Shown: piece by piece, positions 63,101 to 64,000 of the stretch | Numbering within the stretch: position 1 is the stretch's first letter | Layout: each line of letters opens with the position of its first letter | Assembly (NCBI RefSeq): GCF_003945595.2 | Contig: NW_024104330.1 | Span: 736,366-800,365, forward strand | DNA: 64,000 nucleotides | Direction: 5' to 3' | From: Pipra filicauda | Taxonomy: Eukaryota; Chordata; Aves; Passeriformes; Pipridae | Position numbers and translations under genes: made by a program | The notes under the pieces: model-generated | What the model saw: the letters and a program-made list of their open reading frames with translations, nothing else | The model's database searches: none | Told to the model about the DNA's origin: nothing

Positions 63101-63653
63101 TATGCACAAATTTAAAAAGTGGTAGGACTTAGGCTGTAAGTGAGCTTTGAATATCAAAGGGTATTTTCCTCATGGATTCACCTTGGTTTTGTTTCAGGTA
63201 TACCCTTCTGAACTTTCCCTTTTAGTTTCAATGTGAAACATAAGAAGTGTGGTTTCAGTCCTTCATAATTCTGAGAAACTTCTCTTGTTGAAAGTGTCTT
63301 AAATTAAATGAAAAAAAAATTAAAATTAATTTGATACAATTAAGAACACAATTCAATTATGCACAAAAGTAATGAATGAACATTTGTCACAGTTGTCACC
63401 AGGGAAATATTTTTTTTCTTTTCTCAAATATTCACAACTATGTATATATGGGAGGTAGTAAAACTGAGGGAAAACTCGGTGGGTGTCTGATTAGAGATAG
63501 AAAGGACTGAATGACTTTTCTTGGCTTTGAAAGAAAGAATGATACTTAAAAAACTGAAGTTTATGTTGGCTAAAACAGAAAAAGAGGAATAGAAATACTA
63601 TCTGTAAAAGAAAGAGATTTTCCTATCTATATATAACACTACTAAACTCTTGG

Positions 63654-63725
<72 letters not shown>
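63654..63725 (+). repeat. 72-base poly(A) run
   Basis: Uninterrupted adenines, flanked by CTCTTGG on the left and CCTACAG on the right. There is no AATAAA signal in the 50 bases upstream and no flanking duplication that I can see, so it is not an obvious retrocopy tail. A tract this long without interruptions is rare in stable genomic DNA. Its assembled length may be unreliable. Confidence 0.98.
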
Positions 63726-63728
<3 letters not shown>

Positions 63729-64000
63729 ACAGAATGCCATGCAATTCAAGTTTCAATGAGTAGACTGAAATGAAGCTAAAATACAGAGGCCTTGGTAGCT
63801 ATATGACACACTGTAATAAAGGCAGCTCCACTAGCACAGTACATATCAGATGCCAAAACTATGGTACCAGAATTCCAAAATGTTACCCTTAGAAAAGTAT
63901 GGGAGCTTTGAAGGCTTTTTACCTGAATGTTCCCAGTACCTTGTAAGTCTGGATTCTTAACTGGAATAGAGAAGAATAAAAATGATACTTTCTATCCATC

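Larger units (their letters stand above)
58011..64000. other. No gene: unique AT-rich sequence to the window end
   Basis: The 163-codon plus-strand frame at 61134-61625 is the longest in the window. Its product is Thr/His/Ser/Pro-rich with no domain, and a second overlapping frame is open too. GGATATCTTATG is tandemly repeated with a 14-base period at 59784 and 59798. The A20, T/G and A72 tracts are listed separately. Confidence 0.55.

Noticed and set aside
63600..63725. Poly(A) run read as the tail of a processed retrocopy
   Set aside because: There is no polyadenylation signal upstream, no flanking duplication and no gene-like body that I can recognise.

Overview
This window looks like non-coding avian nuclear DNA. 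The clearest evidence is three 3'-end copies of CR1, the dominant LINE of birds. All three lie in the same orientation, and one still encodes a recognisable piece of the CR1 reverse-transcriptase polyprotein. A separate block at about 57.63-58.01 kb has the layout of a solo LTR from an endogenous retrovirus. Its 3' half resembles the ERVL-type LTRs common in songbirds, so a passerine is my best guess for the host; that is inference. The DNA is AT-rich, CpG-poor and full of short homopolymers, as expected for a vertebrate gene desert or a very long intron.

I found no protein-coding gene, tRNA, rRNA or CRISPR array that I can support. The longest open frame (163 codons at 61.13-61.63 kb) and the other frames of 60-120 codons have no family motif that I recognise. 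They show no convincing splice-flanked structure and look like chance openings. The only recognisable protein relic is the CR1 pol fragment at 18.1-18.65 kb, which is frameshifted and dead.

Layout. 0-5.8 kb: unique AT-rich DNA with A/C-rich tracts. 5.8-6.3 kb: a CpG-enriched block containing what I think is an ancient amniote repeat. 6.3-17.8 kb: unique DNA with two back-to-back perfect hairpins at 10.03 kb and A/C-rich tracts. 17.87-18.66 kb: two adjacent CR1 copies. 18.7-31 kb: unique DNA with a candidate regulatory module at 22.0-22.4 kb and a large A/C-rich tract at 28.1-28.4 kb. 31-41 kb: a G14 run, a canonical G-quadruplex motif and competing inverted repeats at 34.8 kb. 41.4-46.3 kb: two locally CpG-enriched blocks, one with palindromes and a repeated 15-mer. 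46-53 kb: unique DNA. 53.0-53.3 kb: the third CR1. 55.5-56.05 kb: a possible second LTR-like repeat. 57.6-58.0 kb: the solo LTR. 58-64 kb: AT-rich DNA ending near a 72-base adenine run.

There is no operon or pathway to describe. If the window has a function, it is most likely cis-regulatory. The best candidates are the blocks at 22.0-22.4, 26.9-27.3, 41.4-41.5, 45.8-46.3, 50.3 and 59.1-59.5 kb. All of these need cross-species alignment to confirm. I did not identify a convincing previously undescribed system. The most unusual structures are the double hairpin at 10.03 kb, the overlapping inverted repeats at 34.8 kb and the phased GATTA triplet at 22.3 kb.
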